From contig JAEZRV010000095.1 in NCBI GenBank assembly GCA_023444055.1, positions 93,966 to 157,965 of the forward strand: a stretch of 64,000 nt of DNA, read 5' to 3'. Numbering within the stretch: the stretch's first letter is position 1; the number at the start of each line of letters is the position of its first letter. This DNA comes from Bacillota bacterium (lineage in GTDB: Bacteria; Bacillota; Clostridia; Acetivibrionales; DSM-1351). Shown one piece after another: positions 61,265 to 64,000 of the stretch. The notes under the pieces were generated by a model. It was not told where the DNA came from and ran no database searches. It worked only from the letters and a program-made list of their open reading frames with translations. The translations under genes were made by a program, and so were the position numbers.

Positions 61265-63112
61265 ATGAATAGACTTTTCAGCTTTGTTAAAAGTTCATTG
61301 ATATTGTTTGTTCTTATGTTAACTATAGGTTTTTTGTCGTTTTTTGACAGCGCCAGAGCTATAGACAAGTCTCTTCAAGACTATTTGTACACAATAAATT
61401 CACCAATACGGAGTGACGATATCTATGTTATAGGTATTGACAATGAAACCCTTGAAGAAATAGGACCATGGGGAACATGGTCAAGAGGTGTAATGGGCGA
61501 ATTGGTTAATACACTTAATGCTGACCCGGAAAATGTGCCTGCCGTTATAGGAATTGATGTTATGTACTTTGGTAATAAAGAGGATGACATAGAAGGCGAT
61601 GAATACTTGGCTCAGGCTGCAAAAAAAGCTGGAAACGTTGTTGTAGCTAATCAAATTGAATTCGGAAAGGAAATGGACAAGGAAGGGACTTTTAATTTTT
61701 TTGTTGTTGATCAAATAAACCAGCCTTATAATGAATTAAAAAATGGCACTAAACAAGGATTTATCAATACTATTCCAGATACTGCTGATAATAAGGTGCG
61801 AAAATCTTTACATAAGGTAACATATAAAGAAAAAGAATATTATAGCTTTGCATATGAGATATTTAAGCTATATGCACAAAAAAATAATTTGCCTTTGAAT
61901 ATAGAACCCCAGCTTGATGAAAGGAACCAATGGAATATTGAGTATGCATCAGGTGACTATGGGGGATATTCATTATCAAAAGTACTATCAGGAGAAATTC
62001 CTGCTAGCGAATTTAAGGATGGGATTGTAATTGTTGGTCCATATAGTACAGGAATGCAGGATGGATACTTTACACCAATTGATAATAATCAATTATATGG
62101 AGTAGATATTCATGCAAATATTGTTCAATGCCTTATGGATAATAGGTTTAAACAAGAAATACCTAGGTCTATACAAACAATTATTTTGCTTGTTCTGATG
62201 GTTATGCTGTATGTATGTTTTAAAAATATTAATATAAAAATATCAACACTAATTTTTTCAGTAATACTATTCTCTGTAGTAATAATACCTTTTATATTTT
62301 ATAAAAACGGTATTATCATTAGCGTAATTTACCCATTGTTTTCGGTGATTTTACTTTATTTGATTTGTTTAATTTGGAATTACATATATGAAATATTAAA
62401 ACGAAAAAGAATAACTGAAAGCTTTAAAAAGTATGTTGCACCTCAAGTTGTTGAATCACTTGTTAAGGATGGTGTTGATGAACTAAAGTTAGGTGGGAAC
62501 AAGAGAGAGATAGCGGTTCTTTTTGTTGATATACGCGGCTTTTCTACAATGTCAGAAAAACTAAATCCTGAGCAAGTTGTTGAAATTTTAAATGACTATT
62601 TAAATTTAACTTCTACAGCGATTTTTAAATTCGGTGGTACGTTAGATAAATTTATTGGGGATGCAACAATGGCTATATTTAATGCACCTTTGGATATAGA
62701 AAAGCCAGTTTTAAAGGCGATTTTTGCAGCACTTGAAATGTTGAAAGGTGCTGAAGAACTAAGTGAAAAAAGCTTAGCTAAATATGGTGTTAAAGTAGCT
62801 TTTGGTATTGGCATTAATTACGGTACTGCAGTCGTAGGAAATATTGGAGCTACATTTAGAATGGAATATACAGCCATAGGAGATTCAGTTAATACTGCTC
62901 AGAGGCTTGAGAGTAATGCCAAGCCAGGACAAATATTGATAAGTGAAAGTGTGTATAAAGAAGTTAAGGATTATATTAAGGTCACACCTATAGGAGCCAT
63001 ACCCTTAAAAGGTAAAAGTCAAGAAGTATCTGTATACCAACTTCATGGGGTAGCTGATGAAAAGCTAGAAAATGAATTTAAGGCAATAAACGGGGACAGA
63101 AAATACGACTAG
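61265..63112 (+). CDS. CHASE2-domain class III adenylate/guanylate cyclase
   Basis: A 615-residue membrane protein with AGGAG eight bases before ATG. N-terminal anchor (about 10-30), a CHASE2 sensor (about 35-300; LQDYLYTINSPIRSDDIYVI, DGYFTPIDNNQLYGVDIHAN), three transmembrane segments (about 305-380) and a cyclase domain (about 415-605). VLFVDIRGFSTMSEKLN and FIGDATMAIFN give both metal Asp residues, FGGTLDKFIGD the substrate Lys, and AIGDSVNTAQRLE the Asp, Asn and Arg of the active site. All are present, so it should be active; Lys/Asp selection points to ATP. Confidence 0.93.
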   Translation: MNRLFSFVKSSLILFVLMLTIGFLSFFDSARAIDKSLQDYLYTINSPIRSDDIYVIGIDNETLEEIGPWGTWSRGVMGELVNTLNADPENVPAVIGIDVMYFGNKEDDIEGDEYLAQAAKKAGNVVVANQIEFGKEMDKEGTFNFFVVDQINQPYNELKNGTKQGFINTIPDTADNKVRKSLHKVTYKEKEYYSFAYEIFKLYAQKNNLPLNIEPQLDERNQWNIEYASGDYGGYSLSKVLSGEIPASEFKDGIVIVGPYSTGMQDGYFTPIDNNQLYGVDIHANIVQCLMDNRFKQEIPRSIQTIILLVLMVMLYVCFKNINIKISTLIFSVILFSVVIIPFIFYKNGIIISVIYPLFSVILLYLICLIWNYIYEILKRKRITESFKKYVAPQVVESLVKDGVDELKLGGNKREIAVLFVDIRGFSTMSEKLNPEQVVEILNDYLNLTSTAIFKFGGTLDKFIGDATMAIFNAPLDIEKPVLKAIFAALEMLKGAEELSEKSLAKYGVKVAFGIGINYGTAVVGNIGATFRMEYTAIGDSVNTAQRLESNAKPGQILISESVYKEVKDYIKVTPIGAIPLKGKSQEVSVYQLHGVADEKLENEFKAINGDRKYD

Positions 63113-63113
63113 G

Positions 63114-63815
63114 ATGGTAGGGAAAATGCAAAATACAATATTTTTAATGTCATTAGTTTTTGCACATTTAATGGGTGACTTTGTTTTTCAAACATCAAAG
63201 CTTGCAGAAAATAAGGAAAAATCCATTAGAGGTATTATTCAGCATGTAATAATAGTTTTAATTGTAAATATTGTAGTTCTTAGCAATTTTGGTCTGTTTG
63301 GAGTAGTAGCCGCAGTATTGATATCAATCAGCCATTTTATTATTGACTATTTAAAAAGAGTAACTAAAGGGCGTTGTAGGTATACCACAATACATAACTT
63401 GGCCGATCAGATGCTACATTTCCTATTTATATTTATTTGTTATTTTTATTTCAAAGATATGGCAAGAGAAACGATTATAAATATAAAGTATATTAGTATT
63501 TTGAATTATATAATACTCATTACTTTTGTATCTACTGTATTCGCAAAAACGGTTTTATGTGATATATCCCAGATGAAGAATTTATCATGTGATTTTTTTC
63601 TTAAATATGAGAGGGCATTTGATTTTTTAATAATTATAATTGTAACATTTGCATTTGCTGATATTATAACGGGAATAGCCTTACTAATCATAGCTACAGC
63701 CATATTTTTCGTTACTCAAAATAAATTCTTTAGATATTCCTCAAAACAAATTATTATCAAAGCAGCTGTGTATTTGATTTTTGCTTGTATATTTAGGTTC
63801 TTGACATGCCAGTAA
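63114..63815 (+). CDS. DUF3307 membrane protein
   Basis: A 233-residue membrane protein whose ATG overlaps nothing but starts one base after the cyclase stop. Its ribosome binding site is weak; a second ATG (63126) is possible. FAHLMGDFVFQTSKLAENKEKS is the DUF3307 motif, followed by HVIIVLIVN, ISHFIIDYLKR and an ADQMLHF segment, then five more hydrophobic stretches. DUF3307 proteins have no known role. Likely cotranscribed with the cyclase and HD-GYP genes. Confidence 0.85.
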   Translation: MVGKMQNTIFLMSLVFAHLMGDFVFQTSKLAENKEKSIRGIIQHVIIVLIVNIVVLSNFGLFGVVAAVLISISHFIIDYLKRVTKGRCRYTTIHNLADQMLHFLFIFICYFYFKDMARETIINIKYISILNYIILITFVSTVFAKTVLCDISQMKNLSCDFFLKYERAFDFLIIIIVTFAFADIITGIALLIIATAIFFVTQNKFFRYSSKQIIIKAAVYLIFACIFRFLTCQ

Positions 63816-64000
63816 TGAAATCAAAAATTTAAGGAATTTGACTAAGAAAGGGAGCAAGGTTGAAAGAAATGCAAAAAATAAATGAAGACTAACTATTAAA
63901 AGTCAAGTATTAAAATGTTATTTTTAGAATAAAGTGCAGAAATGTATTTTAGATATTTATGAACCTTGAAAACTGCATGACAAATAGAGCATCTGTTAAG
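63816..64000. other. Window end: partial leader-type repeat and rRNA-leader-like text
   Basis: AAGGTTGAAAGAAATGCAAA at 63856-63875 matches the upstream arm of the SD-hairpin leaders (GGTTGAAAGAAATTAAA), but no Shine-Dalgarno sequence or hairpin follows. The last 40 bases contain CCTTGAAAACTGCATGACAA, a sequence often seen next to rRNA genes in Firmicutes, so an rRNA operon may begin just beyond the window. Both points are weak. Confidence 0.3.

Noticed and set aside
63960..64000. Start of an rRNA operon
   Set aside because: A short CCTTGAAAACTG match near the window edge is not enough to call an RNA gene.

Overview
The window is AT-rich, low-GC Firmicutes DNA. Ribosome binding sites are strong GGAGG types, the trp operon is controlled by a T-box, and there are a YtaF-type sporulation membrane protein, an HD-GYP protein, a bacterial copy of a eukaryotic-type hexokinase and several Gram-positive lipoproteins. 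This fits an anaerobic, spore-forming Clostridia, perhaps related to the cellulolytic Ruminiclostridium group; that last step is inference. No rRNA or tRNA gene is visible.

Layout. 0.2-2.3 kb: a putative six-hairpin glycosidase-like protein. 2.4-4.4 kb: a YyaL-type thioredoxin-domain protein broken by an in-frame stop next to its CxxC motif. 4.5-21.3 kb: an accessory region full of defence, toxin-antitoxin and mobile-element debris. It holds a serine-recombinase remnant, an EEP-nuclease/partner pair, an XRE/membrane-protein pair, a frameshifted Abi_2 protein, an HNH-like protein, a secreted papain-like protein, IS4-like and IS66 remnants, a Doc remnant, a Phd antitoxin with a RelE toxin split by a small repeat element, and an LRR-like pair. 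Three extra copies of the 5' end of the YyaL gene punctuate this region, each next to the same short terminator and recombination-like junction. The region therefore looks like a cassette array built at one site.

21.6-37.8 kb: a calcium-motif lipoprotein, an AraC-kinase fusion, a HicA/HicB-like pair, a GNAT enzyme, a MacAB-like ABC exporter operon (adaptor, FtsX permease, two ATPases), two methyltransferases, a nitroreductase, small metal-binding proteins and two flavoproteins. 38.1-43.4 kb: a serine-hydrolase-like lipoprotein lacking its catalytic lysine, a small alarmone synthetase, an amidase and the hexokinase. 43.5-50.8 kb: the complete trpEGDCFBA operon on the minus strand behind a tryptophan T-box. 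50.9-63.8 kb: YtaF, a DUF1836 regulator, an SGNH hydrolase, an RloA/RloB (AbiL-like) defence pair with a frameshifted RloB, a TPR protein, a nucleoid-associated protein, a CapA-like protein, a GAF/HD-GYP protein, a CHASE2 adenylate cyclase and a DUF3307 membrane protein.

The most unusual signal is a leader element found six times, before genes of unrelated function. A strong Shine-Dalgarno sequence (GGAGGTGCCGAG) lies 55-80 nt upstream of the true start, and a hairpin with compensatory base changes sits between the two. With the hairpin folded, 12-13 unpaired nt remain between Shine-Dalgarno and start in every copy. The element looks like a portable structured translation-initiation module that spreads as a repeat.
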